Source: Halopseudomonas bauzanensis
Lineage (GTDB): Bacteria > Pseudomonadota > Gammaproteobacteria > Pseudomonadales > Pseudomonadaceae
Reading direction: 5' to 3'
Length of the DNA stretch: 64,000 nucleotides
NCBI RefSeq assembly: GCF_900114735.1
Contig: NZ_FOUA01000002.1
Location: 1 to 64,000, forward strand
The notes under the pieces were generated by a model. The model was not told the DNA's origin and searched no databases. It saw nothing but the letters and a program-made list of their open reading frames with translations. Below, one piece after another: positions 1 to 8,669 of the stretch; positions within the stretch are counted from its first letter, which is position 1; every line of letters starts with the position of its first letter. Position numbers and translations under genes: made by a program.

Positions 1-92
1 AATCCGGGAGCAAGCTCCCTTCTTCCGCTCGACTTGCATGTGTTAGGCCTGCCGCCAGCGTTCAATCTGAGCCATGATCAAACTCTTCAGTT
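1..92 (-). rRNA. rrs: 16S ribosomal RNA, 5' end only
   Basis: Read on the minus strand, the segment begins AACTGAAGAGTTTGATCATG and continues with the universal 5' 16S sequence, including the 8F primer region and the start of V1. The gene runs leftward and is cut by the window edge, so only about 92 of some 1,530 bases are present. The V1 hairpin bases look typical of Pseudomonas, but the piece is too short for species assignment. Confidence 0.97.
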
Positions 93-231
93 AAAAACTG
101 CATGGGTTTTGAGAAAACCCTAAACTTGGCTCAGCTTACTAAACTCATGAATTCACGAGTTACTTGTAGGCTGATAATCTTGCGATCATCACGACATCCA
201 CAAGCACCCACACGAATTACTTGATTCCAAT

Positions 232-243
232 TTGTTAAAGAGC
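232..243 (-). promoter_or_regulatory. rrn leader boxA antitermination site
   Basis: The minus strand reads GCTCTTTAACAA, a match to the bacterial ribosomal boxA consensus. It lies between the promoters and the 16S start, in the leader. BoxA recruits NusB/S10 and Nus factors so that polymerase reads through the rRNA operon. Confidence 0.85.
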
Positions 244-279
244 GATTCGGTCCGCGTTTCCGCTTAACCAAGGCCGCGC

Positions 280-307
280 ATTCTACGCCAACCTTATGAT
301 CTGTCAA
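280..307 (-). promoter_or_regulatory. rrn promoter, proximal (P1 of four)
   Basis: Minus strand TTGACA (302-307), 16-base spacer, TAGAAT (280-285), then a GCGC discriminator. It directs transcription toward the 16S gene, which starts about 190 bases downstream. Confidence 0.8.
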
Positions 308-391
308 GCTTTTTTTTGTGAGGCTTTGCAGCGCTGCACCGCTTGACACATCGGCCTGGAACACTGCTGCTGTTCCGGGCCAGGGAGGCGC

Positions 392-419
392 ATTCTACAG
401 GAGTCATACCCCGTGTCAA
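392..419 (-). promoter_or_regulatory. rrn promoter (P2 of four)
   Basis: Minus strand TTGACA (414-419), 16-base spacer, TAGAAT (392-397), then GCGC. Spacing and discriminator are the same as in P1. Confidence 0.8.
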
Positions 420-485
420 CGCCTTCCTGAAAATCCTTTCTCACCCTGAAAAAGCGATGTTGCCGGCCTCTTCAGTGAGCGGCGC

Positions 486-513
486 ATTCTACGCCGTTTC
501 GCTTGCCTGTCAA
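486..513 (-). promoter_or_regulatory. rrn promoter (P3 of four)
   Basis: Minus strand TTGACA (508-513), 16-base spacer, TAGAAT (486-491), then GCGC. Confidence 0.8.
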
Positions 514-583
514 CCCTCAAGTTATCGCTAACTTATTGATTGGCCTGGGCTTTTGGAAAAGCTCAGCGACTTGCGAGGGGCGC

Positions 584-611
584 ATTATAGGCTGCTGACA
601 AATGCCGTCAA
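584..611 (-). promoter_or_regulatory. rrn promoter, distal (P4 of four)
   Basis: Minus strand TTGACG (606-611), 16-base spacer, TATAAT (584-589), then GCGC. This is the only one of the four with a consensus -10 box and a one-base deviation in the -35 box. It lies about 90 bases beyond the end of maeB, which also reads leftward. Confidence 0.75.
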
Positions 612-640
612 GCCTTTTGTTGCAGCAATATTTCACCCAA

Positions 641-667
641 CAAAAAGCCCTGCACAAGGCAGGGCTT
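641..667 (-). terminator. Rho-independent terminator of maeB
   Basis: The arms AAGCCCTGC and GCAGGGCTT form a 9-bp stem over a short loop, followed on the minus strand by a T tract. It sits just past the maeB stop codon and separates maeB from the rrn promoters. Confidence 0.85.
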
Positions 668-677
668 CATGAGCCGA

Positions 678-1940
678 TCAGAAACAGTCTTCGACCGACT
701 TCAGCGGGTAGTGCGCCGGATAGGGCAGACGCGCAACGCCGCTGTCGATAGCAGCCTTGGCCACCGCAGCCGGGACCTTTTCAATCAGACGCACATCCAT
801 GGGCTTGGGAATGATGTACTCACGACCAAACTCCATCTCCAATCCGCCGTAGGCTTCAGTGATATACGCCGGCACTGGCTCCTTGGCCAATTCGCGAATG
901 GCGTGCACTGCTGCCATCTTCATTTCGTCATTGATGCGGGAAGCTCGCACATCCAGGGCACCACGGAAGATGAAGGGGAAGCAGAGCACGTTGTTGACCT
1001 GGTTCGGATAGTCGGACCGGCCAGTAGCCATGATCACATCCGGGCGCGCCGCATGGGCCAGCTCAGGACTGATCTCGGGATCCGGGTTGGAGCAGGCGAA
1101 TACGACGGGGTTTTCCGCCATCAGCTTGAGTTCGGCTGGCTGCAGCAAATTGGGACCGGACAGGCCAACGAAGACATCAGCACCCTTCATTGCATCGGCC
1201 AATGTGCGCTTGTCGGTTTCCGAAGCGAAGATAGCCTTGTGCTCATTCAGGTCATCACGACCGGCATGGATAACACCCTTGCGATCGAGCATGGAGATGT
1301 TTTCGATGGTTGCGCCCAGGCTGACCAGCAGCTTCATGCAGGCAACAGCGGCCGCACCAGCACCCAGACAGACGATCTTGGCATCTTCCAGCTTCTTGTC
1401 GGCCAGCTCCAGCGCATTGATCATCGCCGCGGCGGTCACGATGGCGGTACCGTGCTGGTCATCATGGAAAACAGGGATATCGCACTGCTCGATCAGCGCG
1501 CGCTCGATTTCGAAGCACTCGGGCGCCTTGATGTCTTCCAGGTTGATTCCACCGAAGGTGCAGGAGATACGCTTGACGGTATCAATGAACGCCTGCGGGC
1601 TTTCGGATTCGACTTCGATATCGAAAACGTCGACACCAGCAAAACGCTTGAACAGCACCCCTTTGCCTTCCATGACCGGTTTGGAAGCCAGCGGGCCGAG
1701 ATTGCCCAGACCGAGAATAGCCGTACCATCGGAAATAACCGCAACCAGGTTGCCCTTACCAGTGTACTTGTAGGCGTTATCCAGGTCCTTGGCGATTTCA
1801 CGCACGGGCTCAGCAACACCCGGACTATAAGCCAGCGCCAGATCACGCGCAGTGGCAGTAGGCTTGGTCAGCTCGACGCTCAATTTGCCCGGACGCGGGC
1901 TGGCGTGATATTCGAGCGCATCAGTTCTCAGATCAGACAT
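678..1940 (-). CDS. maeB: NADP-dependent malic enzyme, short form
   Basis: Oxidative decarboxylation of malate to pyruvate, supplying NADPH in the cytoplasm. The 420 residues cover the malic enzyme N-terminal domain (AYSPGVAEP at 37-45, with the general-acid tyrosine; GKGVLFK near 92-98) and the Rossmann NAD(P) domain (GAGAA near 193). The metal-site motif FHDDQHGTA lies at 158-166. The phosphotransacetylase-like C-terminal domain of the roughly 760-residue MaeB form is absent, as in the short Pseudomonas enzyme. The ATG start gives the conserved N-terminus. Transcribed toward the rrn operon and closed by its own terminator. Cofactor preference is inferred from family, not from sequence. Confidence 0.93.
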   Translation of the reverse strand: MSDLRTDALEYHASPRPGKLSVELTKPTATARDLALAYSPGVAEPVREIAKDLDNAYKYTGKGNLVAVISDGTAILGLGNLGPLASKPVMEGKGVLFKRFAGVDVFDIEVESESPQAFIDTVKRISCTFGGINLEDIKAPECFEIERALIEQCDIPVFHDDQHGTAIVTAAAMINALELADKKLEDAKIVCLGAGAAAVACMKLLVSLGATIENISMLDRKGVIHAGRDDLNEHKAIFASETDKRTLADAMKGADVFVGLSGPNLLQPAELKLMAENPVVFACSNPDPEISPELAHAARPDVIMATGRSDYPNQVNNVLCFPFIFRGALDVRASRINDEMKMAAVHAIRELAKEPVPAYITEAYGGLEMEFGREYIIPKPMDVRLIEKVPAAVAKAAIDSGVARLPYPAHYPLKSVEDCF

Positions 1941-2077
1941 GATTACGTTTCCGGTGAAGTAGCTTTATTATGTTGCGGACAATCGAGAATACAGAAAAGC
2001 CCTAACGCTCACAAGATCATTCCAACATCACCACTACCTGCAGCGATCTTGCGCGCTTCTTCCGGCATTACCGCCAA

Positions 2078-2848
2078 TCAATCGAAATTTGCCATTTTCG
2101 GCTCGCGCAGCGGCAACATAAAGCGCTTATGGTCACGGCGCCGCGTTCCCCGATCAACGACCCACCCCCGCACCTCCAGCGAACGTCCCCGCCAGCTGTC
2201 GAGCTGACCGAAGCCCTGCTGGTCCGCCGCAATACGCAACACCAACGATCCATCAAGCTCAAGCCAGAAATAACGTCCAGCCCGCTCGATCGACAGCACG
2301 CGCCCCCGAACCAATTGAAAACCTCCCTGACGCACCTCGGCAGCCTGGATGATCGGCGCTTGTCGCCACACTCCCAGCTCAGCCTCCCGGGCAAGGGATT
2401 CCTGCCGCAAATGGCAATCGAGCAATGCCAGGTTGGGCGGAATACCTATGGCGAAGCCCATCCCGCTACGCAGCAACTGCGCCTCTATATTGGCACCTTG
2501 AATATCGAACAGATGACCCAGCGTACGACCGTAATCATCCTGCGCATCCTCACCTACCAGCAACCGCAACCCAGCCTTCTCAACGAGCTGCTCGAGCTCA
2601 GTCCGAGCCCGCTGTGCATACGGCTCGGAGGCCTTGCCGCGACGACCGATCTCCGGCGCATTGATGCCGATCAGGCGCACGCGCCGACCATCAACCAACT
2701 CCAGCGTATCCCCATCGATGACATACCGATTGACCACCGGCTCGCCAATATCCGGCGAACCACCACAGGTACCAGCCAGCGCTGGCATGGCTGCCAGCCA
2801 GGCAATAAAAAAGGCGCCCCAACGGAGCGCCTTTTTCGAATCGGACAT
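2078..2848 (-). CDS. Secreted thermonuclease-family (SNase-like) nuclease
   Basis: A 256-residue staphylococcal-nuclease-fold protein, probably exported. The start chosen is the ATG at 2848: the next 25 residues (basic MSDSKK, then a hydrophobic stretch ending APALAG) make a signal peptide, and the longer ORF upstream only reads through rpmE in another frame. Conserved pieces are YVIDGDTLEL, VRLIGINAPE and YGRTLGHLF, which carry the calcium ligands and the catalytic Arg/Glu/Arg set of the family. It begins 23 bases after the rpmE stop, and the rpmE terminator hairpin is encoded inside its first codons. The same neighbour pair occurs in other Pseudomonas. Substrate is inferred to be DNA or RNA. 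Confidence 0.85.
   Translation of the reverse strand: MSDSKKALRWGAFFIAWLAAMPALAGTCGGSPDIGEPVVNRYVIDGDTLELVDGRRVRLIGINAPEIGRRGKASEPYAQRARTELEQLVEKAGLRLLVGEDAQDDYGRTLGHLFDIQGANIEAQLLRSGMGFAIGIPPNLALLDCHLRQESLAREAELGVWRQAPIIQAAEVRQGGFQLVRGRVLSIERAGRYFWLELDGSLVLRIAADQQGFGQLDSWRGRSLEVRGWVVDRGTRRRDHKRFMLPLREPKMANFD
2810..2838 (-). terminator. Terminator hairpin downstream of rpmE, inside the nuclease ORF
   Basis: On the minus strand AAAAAGGCGCTCC, a GTT loop, then GGGGCGCC and a run of T form a stem of about 13 bp, including one G-U pair. It starts about 34 bases after the rpmE stop codon but 10 bases inside the nuclease reading frame, so its A-rich arm encodes part of the signal peptide. Confidence 0.8.
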
Positions 2849-2871
2849 GACCACTGAATGGCCCGTCGATC

Positions 2872-3087
2872 TTACTTCTTGCTGGAAACAGCACCGAAAC
2901 GCTGATTGAAGCGCTCGATACGGCCGCCGGTATCCAGAACCTTCTGCTTGCCGGTGTAGAACGGGTGGCATGCGGAGCAGACGTCCAGATAGATGCTCTT
3001 GCCCAGAGTGGAGCGGGTCTTGATGACATTGCCGCAACCACAGGTGGCTTCGATTTCTTCGTACGCAGGGTGCAAATCAGCTTTCAT
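2872..3087 (-). CDS. rpmE: 50S ribosomal protein L31, zinc-binding type
   Basis: A 71-residue L31 with the complete zinc ribbon: Cys16, Cys18, Cys37 and Cys40. This is the C+ form that is exchanged for a zinc-free paralogue under zinc starvation. It bridges the 30S and 50S subunits near the central protuberance. Start ATG at 3087 follows a GAGGAA ribosome-binding site. It is divergent from priA, and a strong terminator hairpin follows only 34 bases past its stop. Confidence 0.97.
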   Translation of the reverse strand: MKADLHPAYEEIEATCGCGNVIKTRSTLGKSIYLDVCSACHPFYTGKQKVLDTGGRIERFNQRFGAVSSKK

Positions 3088-3309
3088 GGATGATTCCTCG
3101 GTTTTGTGTGCCGCCACCGGACCAACCTGATCAGGCACCGCACTGTAATGACGCATCCGGCATCGAACAATCGAATGGACCGGAAAACAGGCCGGCGATG
3201 ATAACAGAATTCCGCTGCCGCGCAAGCATTACGCATGCCGCGGCGGGGAGGCGCTGAATATCGCGGCAGGCAATGCTACCATCACGGCTTGTCAGAACGG
3301 GATGTCACA

Positions 3310-5526
3310 GTGTCAGGACCGATTCTCCAGATTGCCCTTCCCTCTCCCCTGCGCCGCCTGTTCGATTACCGGGCGCCGGCGGGCCTGCGTTTGGACGATC
3401 TGCAGGTGGGGTTGCGCGTCAGCGTACCCTTCGGCAACCGCCAGATGGTGGGCGTGATCGCAGCCATCAGCGATCAGTCGAGCGTGCCGGTGGGCAAGCT
3501 CAAGCGCGCCAGCGAACTGATCGATCACAGCCCGCTACTGCCCGACAGCCTGTGGAAGCTCTGCAGCTGGACTGCAAGCTACTACCAACATGGCCTCGGC
3601 GACACCTTGAGCAGCGCCCTGCCGGTGCTGCTGCGGCGCGGTGAGCCGGCAATGGCTCGTCAGGACATGCTCTGGCAACTGCTCCCCGGCGCCTACCCCG
3701 AGCACCCCGCAATCAGCCGGGCGCCGAAGCAGAAGGAGGCGGTGCAGACCCTCAGCAGACATCCCCATGGCCTGTCGCACGCACTCATCAGCCAGTGGGG
3801 GCTGACCCGCGACGCCCTTGAATCGCTGGAACGCAAGGGCCTGGCCCAGCGCATCCATCAATCGCCGCACCACACCAGCGAACCCCAGCCGCTATTAAAG
3901 GAAACACCGCTGTCGCCCAATGGCGAACAACAGGCCGCGCTGGATGCGATTACCGCGGGCGATGGGTTCCATGCCTGGCTGCTGGAAGGCGTCACTGGCA
4001 GCGGCAAGACTGAAGTCTACCTACAGGCCATCCAGCATTGCCTGCAACAGCAGCGTCAGGCGCTGGTACTGATCCCCGAGATCGGGCTGACACCCCAGAC
4101 CCTGGAGCGCTTTCGCCGCCGTTTCAGCGTACCGGTAGTCATACTGCATTCGGGACTGAATGATCGCGAGCGCCTCGATGCCTGGATTGCCGCTCGCGAC
4201 GGCGAAGCCGGCATCGTCATCGGCACCCGCTCGGCCATCTTCACTCCCCTGGCGCGGCCTGGCCTGATCATCGTCGATGAAGAGCACGATCTCTCCTATA
4301 AACAGCAGGAAGGCCTGCGCTATAACGCTCGGGACCTGGCTGTCTATCGCGCCCACCTGGAGCAGGTCGGGCTGATTCTCGGCTCCGCCACGCCATCCTT
4401 CGAAAGCCTGCATAACGTCCAGCGCGGGCGCTATCAGCGGCTGCGCCTGACCCAGCGCGCGGGCAATGCCAGCCCACCGACCATTCAATGCCTGGATATC
4501 CGCAGCCGACCACTGGAAGGTGGCATGTCGCGCCCACTGATCCAATTGATGGGTGAACATTTGCGGCGGGGCAACCAGGTGCTGGTCTTCATCAACCGCC
4601 GCGGCTTCGCTCCGACCTTGATGTGCCATGACTGCGGCTGGATGGCCGAGTGCCGCCGCTGTGATGCGCGCATGACTTTGCACCAGTCACCCGCACAGCT
4701 GCACTGCCACCATTGCGGCAGTCAGCGCGCGGTCGATCGCTGCTGCCCCAAATGTCAGAGCCAGGACCTGCGCCCTATCGGCGCCGGCACCGAGCGCACC
4801 GAGGAACACCTGACCGAGTGCTTTCCGGACTTTCCGATCCTGCGCATCGACCGCGACACCATGGCGCGCAAACAGGCCATGCAGAGCATGCTGGCACGCA
4901 TCCAGAGTGGCGCTCCCTGCGTGCTGGTGGGCACCCAGATGCTTGCCAAGGGGCATCACTTTCCCGACGTGACCCTGGTGGCCATCCTCGATGCCGACGG
5001 CGGCCTGTTTTCCGCTGACTTTCGCGGCCCCGAGCGCATGGCGCAGTTGATCATCCAGGTAGCTGGCCGCGCTGGCCGGGCGAACAAACCCGGCCAGGTG
5101 CTGATCCAGACCCACATGGCCGAACACCAGTTGCTGCTGGATCTGACCGAGCATGATTATGACCGCTTCGCCGAGCGGGAACTGGCAGGCCGTGCCGCTG
5201 CGCAGCTGCCGCCCTACAGCTTCATGGCCCTATTGCGCGCCGAATCCAACTCTTCAGCGCAGACCAACCAGTTTCTCGATGAAGCCTGCACACTGGCGGA
5301 GCAGCTGATTGCCAGCCTGGACATCGCTGATGTCGAGCTGCTCGGCCCAGTGCCCTCGCCCATGGAGCGTCGCGCCGGCCGTTATCGCGCTCAGTTGCTG
5401 GTCCAGGCCGGGCAACGCTCGATCCTGCATCAATTGCTGCACCATTGGCTGGCGGCACTGGAGCAGCACCCCCTGGCCCGCCGCGTGCGCTGGTCAATTG
5501 ATGTCGATCCGCTGGATATGTTCTAA
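3310..5526 (+). CDS. priA: Primosomal protein N' (replication restart helicase PriA)
   Basis: A 738-residue superfamily 2 helicase that recognises stalled forks and reloads DnaB. The N-terminal 3'-DNA-binding domain opens with LPSPLRRLFDY. Walker A is GVTGSGKTEVY, the DEEH box lies in VDEEHDLSYKQQ, and there is a zinc-binding insertion with CHDCGW, CRRCD, CHHCG and CPKC. The start is taken as the GTG at 3310, which aligns with the start of PriA proteins. The reading frame is open further upstream, but that 25-residue leader has no family similarity. Divergent from rpmE. No rho-independent terminator was seen before argS. Confidence 0.93.
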   Translation: MSGPILQIALPSPLRRLFDYRAPAGLRLDDLQVGLRVSVPFGNRQMVGVIAAISDQSSVPVGKLKRASELIDHSPLLPDSLWKLCSWTASYYQHGLGDTLSSALPVLLRRGEPAMARQDMLWQLLPGAYPEHPAISRAPKQKEAVQTLSRHPHGLSHALISQWGLTRDALESLERKGLAQRIHQSPHHTSEPQPLLKETPLSPNGEQQAALDAITAGDGFHAWLLEGVTGSGKTEVYLQAIQHCLQQQRQALVLIPEIGLTPQTLERFRRRFSVPVVILHSGLNDRERLDAWIAARDGEAGIVIGTRSAIFTPLARPGLIIVDEEHDLSYKQQEGLRYNARDLAVYRAHLEQVGLILGSATPSFESLHNVQRGRYQRLRLTQRAGNASPPTIQCLDIRSRPLEGGMSRPLIQLMGEHLRRGNQVLVFINRRGFAPTLMCHDCGWMAECRRCDARMTLHQSPAQLHCHHCGSQRAVDRCCPKCQSQDLRPIGAGTERTEEHLTECFPDFPILRIDRDTMARKQAMQSMLARIQSGAPCVLVGTQMLAKGHHFPDVTLVAILDADGGLFSADFRGPERMAQLIIQVAGRAGRANKPGQVLIQTHMAEHQLLLDLTEHDYDRFAERELAGRAAAQLPPYSFMALLRAESNSSAQTNQFLDEACTLAEQLIASLDIADVELLGPVPSPMERRAGRYRAQLLVQAGQRSILHQLLHHWLAALEQHPLARRVRWSIDVDPLDMF

Positions 5527-5625
5527 GCCCTAAGCGCACTGCCAGACAGAGGGATTTGGCAAGCAGCCCGTTAAGTCGGATAATGCCGGGTTTTCCACAG
5601 GCCGTTGCCGGATACTCCATTACCT

Positions 5626-7371
5626 ATGAAAAACCTGATCAGCCAGTTGCTCGCCAACGCCGTCAGCACCCTGCAGAGCCAAGGTGTACTGCCCAGCGAC
5701 ATTTCCCCCAATATTCAGGTGGAAACCGCCCGGGACAAGAGCCACGGCGACTTTGCCAGCAACCTGGCGATGATGCTGGCAAAGCCCGCCCGCATGAAGC
5801 CCCGGGACCTGGCCGAACAGCTGGTTGCCGCGCTGCCGCACAGCGATGCAGTGGCTCAGGTCAGTATCGCCGGCCCCGGCTTCATCAACTTCTTCCAGGC
5901 CCGCGACTGGCTCGCTGCGCAGCTGCAGCAGGCGCTGGACGATCCGCAGTTGAACGTGCCCCAGGCCGAGCCAGCCCAGCGCGTGGTAGTGGACTACTCC
6001 TCCCCCAACCTGGCCAAGGAAATGCACGTCGGGCACCTGCGCTCGACCATCATCGGCGACGCCATGGCGCGAGTGCTCGAATTCCTCGGTCACGACGTCA
6101 TCCGCCAGAACCATGTCGGCGATTGGGGCACCCAGTTCGGCATGCTGCTGGCCTACCTGGAAGAGAACCCGGTTACCGCCGAAGCCGAGCTGGGTGATCT
6201 GGAGAACTTCTACCGCCAGGCCAAGAAGCGCTTTGATGAAAGCGAGACCTTTGCCGACCGTGCCCGCGAACGGGTCGTACAACTGCAGGCGGGCGACGCC
6301 CAATGCCTGGAACTGTGGAACCGCTTCAACAGCATTTCCCTGGGCCATTGCCAGGCGGTGTACGATCGCCTGGGAGTCAGCCTGACGCCCGCTGATGTGC
6401 GCGGTGAGAGTGCCTACAACGACCAGCTTGCCGACGTGGTCGACAGTCTGCAGCAGACCGGCCTGCTGACCGAGAGCGAAGGCGCGCGTTGCGTCTTCCT
6501 TGATGAGTTCCGCAACAGCGAGGACAAGCCGCTGCCGGTCATCGTGCAGAAGGCCGGTGGTGGCTACCTGTACGCGACCACCGACCTGGCCGCCATGCGC
6601 TACCGTCAGCAGGTGCTGGGCGCTGACCGCGTCCTGTATTTCGTCGATCAGCGCCAGGCGCTGCACTTCCAGCAGGTGTTCGCCGTAGCCCGCAAGGCCG
6701 GCTTCGTCTCGCCTGACATGCAGCTGGAACATATGGGCTTCGGCACCATGAACGGCGCCGACGGCAAGCCGTTCAAGACCCGCGATGGCGGCACCGTGAA
6801 GCTGATCGACCTGCTGGACGAGGCCGAGGAACGGGCCTACCAACTGGTCAAACAGAAGAACCCCGAGCTCGACAGCGCCGAGCTGCAGCAGATCGCCCGT
6901 GCCGTGGGTATCGGCGCGGTCAAGTACGCGGACCTGTCCAAGCACCGCAGCAGCGATTACAACTTCAACTTCGAACAGATGCTCAGCTTCGAAGGCAACA
7001 CCGCGCCCTATCTGATGTATGCCTATACCCGGGTCGCCAGCGTGTTCCGCAAGATCGACCGCGACATGTCGCAGCTGGACGAGCTCGCGCCGCTGGTATT
7101 GCAGGACGAGCCCGAGATCGATCTGGCTGCCCACCTCGCGCAGTTCGGCAGCCTGCTGCAATACGTGGCCCGCGAAGGCACGCCGCATTCGCTGTGCCAT
7201 TATCTGTACGAGCTGGCCGGCCGCTTTTCCAGCTTCTACGAAAACTGCCCGATCCTGGCCGCCGAGGACCAGGCCCAGCGTGACAGCCGTCTGCGTTTGG
7301 CTGCACTGACTGGACGCACCTTGCGCCAAGGCCTTAACCTGCTCGGCATCACTACTCTGGAGCGCATGTAA
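5626..7371 (+). CDS. argS: Arginyl-tRNA synthetase
   Basis: Class I aminoacyl-tRNA synthetase of 581 residues that charges tRNA-Arg. The N-terminal additional domain (residues 1-110, with [15 protein letters not shown]) is followed by the HIGH-box equivalent HVGH at 134-137 in [16 protein letters not shown]. The C-terminal DALR anticodon-binding domain begins near the [15 protein letters not shown] segment. As in most ArgRS, no canonical KMSKS is visible. ATG 5626 is preferred over an in-frame TTG at 5605 because it gives the conserved MKNLI start. The SPOR-domain gene starts 5 bases after the stop, suggesting an argS-SPOR operon. Confidence 0.95.
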   Translation: MKNLISQLLANAVSTLQSQGVLPSDISPNIQVETARDKSHGDFASNLAMMLAKPARMKPRDLAEQLVAALPHSDAVAQVSIAGPGFINFFQARDWLAAQLQQALDDPQLNVPQAEPAQRVVVDYSSPNLAKEMHVGHLRSTIIGDAMARVLEFLGHDVIRQNHVGDWGTQFGMLLAYLEENPVTAEAELGDLENFYRQAKKRFDESETFADRARERVVQLQAGDAQCLELWNRFNSISLGHCQAVYDRLGVSLTPADVRGESAYNDQLADVVDSLQQTGLLTESEGARCVFLDEFRNSEDKPLPVIVQKAGGGYLYATTDLAAMRYRQQVLGADRVLYFVDQRQALHFQQVFAVARKAGFVSPDMQLEHMGFGTMNGADGKPFKTRDGGTVKLIDLLDEAEERAYQLVKQKNPELDSAELQQIARAVGIGAVKYADLSKHRSSDYNFNFEQMLSFEGNTAPYLMYAYTRVASVFRKIDRDMSQLDELAPLVLQDEPEIDLAAHLAQFGSLLQYVAREGTPHSLCHYLYELAGRFSSFYENCPILAAEDQAQRDSRLRLAALTGRTLRQGLNLLGITTLERM

Positions 7372-7376
7372 GTCGC

Positions 7377-7964
7377 ATGGCCAAAGCACGCAAGACACCC
7401 CGTCGCGGCGCCAGTCGCGCCCGGTCCAAACCCAGCCGACGAGTGCCTACCTGGCTGATTGCCGTATGCGGGGTGGTTCTGGGCCTGTTCGTCGCCTTTC
7501 TGTTTCAGCTGGAGCCTGGCCGCGAGACGGTAAAACGCAATACCGCCTCGCCCCAGCCTGCGGTAGCGCCGGCCCCCAGCAAGCCGGCCGGCCCCAGCTA
7601 CGACTTCTACACCCTGCTGCCCGAGTCAGAAGTGGTGGTGCCCAAGGCCCCGCCCGCTCCGCCGCCACCACCAGCGGCGAAAGCCGAACCGGAAGTAGCT
7701 GCCAAACCGACCTCCAGCACCCAGTACTATCTGCAGGCCGGCTCATTCCGCCAGCGCAGCGAGGCAGACCGGGTTCGCGCCCAGATCCTGCTCATGGGGC
7801 TGGATGTGCGACTGGAAGACGCCAAGCTGGCCAACGGCGAAACCTGGCACCGGGTGCAAGTCGGCCCCTTCGGCGATCAGGGCAAATTGGCCCAGGCCGA
7901 ACAGACCCTGGCCGGCAATGGCTTCAGCAACCTGCTCCGGCAGCAGCGCACCACCAACCGCTGA
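7377..7964 (+). CDS. SPOR domain protein (FtsN-like)
   Basis: A 195-residue bitopic inner-membrane protein. A basic cytoplasmic tail (residues 1-23) is followed by one membrane helix at about 24-43, a Pro/Ala-rich periplasmic linker, and a C-terminal SPOR domain from about 115 (YYLQAGSF ... WHRVQVGPF). SPOR domains bind denuded glycan strands at the division septum. The position between argS and hslV matches the Pseudomonas locus where this protein is often called FtsN-like. Whether it is the essential FtsN cannot be judged from sequence. The ATG lies 5 bases after the argS stop. Confidence 0.88.
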   Translation: MAKARKTPRRGASRARSKPSRRVPTWLIAVCGVVLGLFVAFLFQLEPGRETVKRNTASPQPAVAPAPSKPAGPSYDFYTLLPESEVVVPKAPPAPPPPPAAKAEPEVAAKPTSSTQYYLQAGSFRQRSEADRVRAQILLMGLDVRLEDAKLANGETWHRVQVGPFGDQGKLAQAEQTLAGNGFSNLLRQQRTTNR

Positions 7965-8119
7965 GACCCAGCCGCCGGCAGCTCGCACTGCCGGCATCCC
8001 TCCCCGGCTATCATCCGGCCGTCCCAACGTCTTGAATTCAACGCCAGCAGCCCCCAGATAACGGCAAAGGCAGCACGCCCGGCGTGCTGCGCTATCTGAC
8101 CAGCCAACAGGAGCTGCGC

Positions 8120-8650
8120 GTGACTACAATCGTTTCAGTACGCCGCCACGGCAAAGTGGTAATCGGTGGTGATGGCCAGGTATCCCTGGGCAACACCGTA
8201 ATGAAGGGCAATGCCCGCAAGGTCCGCCGCCTGTACAACGACCAGGTGATCGCCGGATTTGCCGGCGGCACGGCCGATGCCTTCACCCTGTTCGAGCATT
8301 TCGAGGGCCACCTAGAAAAACACCAGGGTCAACTGGTCCGCGCCGCCGTGGAAATGGCCAAGGAATGGCGCACCGACCGCACCCTGCGCCGCCTCGAAGC
8401 ATTACTGGCCGTGGCCAACAAGGATGCCTCGCTGATCATTACCGGTAACGGCGACGTGCTCGAGCCCGAAGAAGGCATTATCGCCATCGGCTCCGGCGGT
8501 CCCTACGCTCAGTCAGCGGCCCGCGCCCTGCTGCGCAACACCGAGTTATCGGCCCGTGAGATCGTCGAATCCAGCCTGAACATTGCCGGCGAAATCTGCA
8601 TCTATACCAATCAGCATCACACTATTGAGGAGCTGGACGCCAATACCTGA
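8120..8650 (+). CDS. hslV: ATP-dependent protease peptidase subunit HslV
   Basis: Proteasome-like peptidase of the HslUV (ClpQY) complex, 176 residues. The GTG at 8120 has an AGGAG site upstream and makes the protein begin (M)TTIVSVRR. Removal of the initiator leaves the catalytic Thr1. Further family features are GDGQVSLG and the GNGDVLEPE and IGSGGPYA segments. Starting at the upstream in-frame ATG (8084) would bury the catalytic threonine, so it is rejected. hslU follows 19 bases downstream, forming the usual hslVU operon for degrading misfolded proteins. Confidence 0.96.
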   Translation: MTTIVSVRRHGKVVIGGDGQVSLGNTVMKGNARKVRRLYNDQVIAGFAGGTADAFTLFEHFEGHLEKHQGQLVRAAVEMAKEWRTDRTLRRLEALLAVANKDASLIITGNGDVLEPEEGIIAIGSGGPYAQSAARALLRNTELSAREIVESSLNIAGEICIYTNQHHTIEELDANT

Positions 8651-8669
8651 GGCGCCCGGGAATCTGCAC

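Noticed and set aside
1-677. tRNA genes in the rrn region
   Set aside because: Only the 16S 5' end and its leader are inside the window; tRNAs of the 16S-23S spacer would lie beyond the left edge. Small ORFs at 131-364 and 343-531 are frames across promoter and leader DNA.
5620-7398. Minus-strand ORF of 592 codons opposite argS
   Set aside because: Shadow of argS; no family motifs, and all catalytic motifs of ArgRS are on the plus strand.
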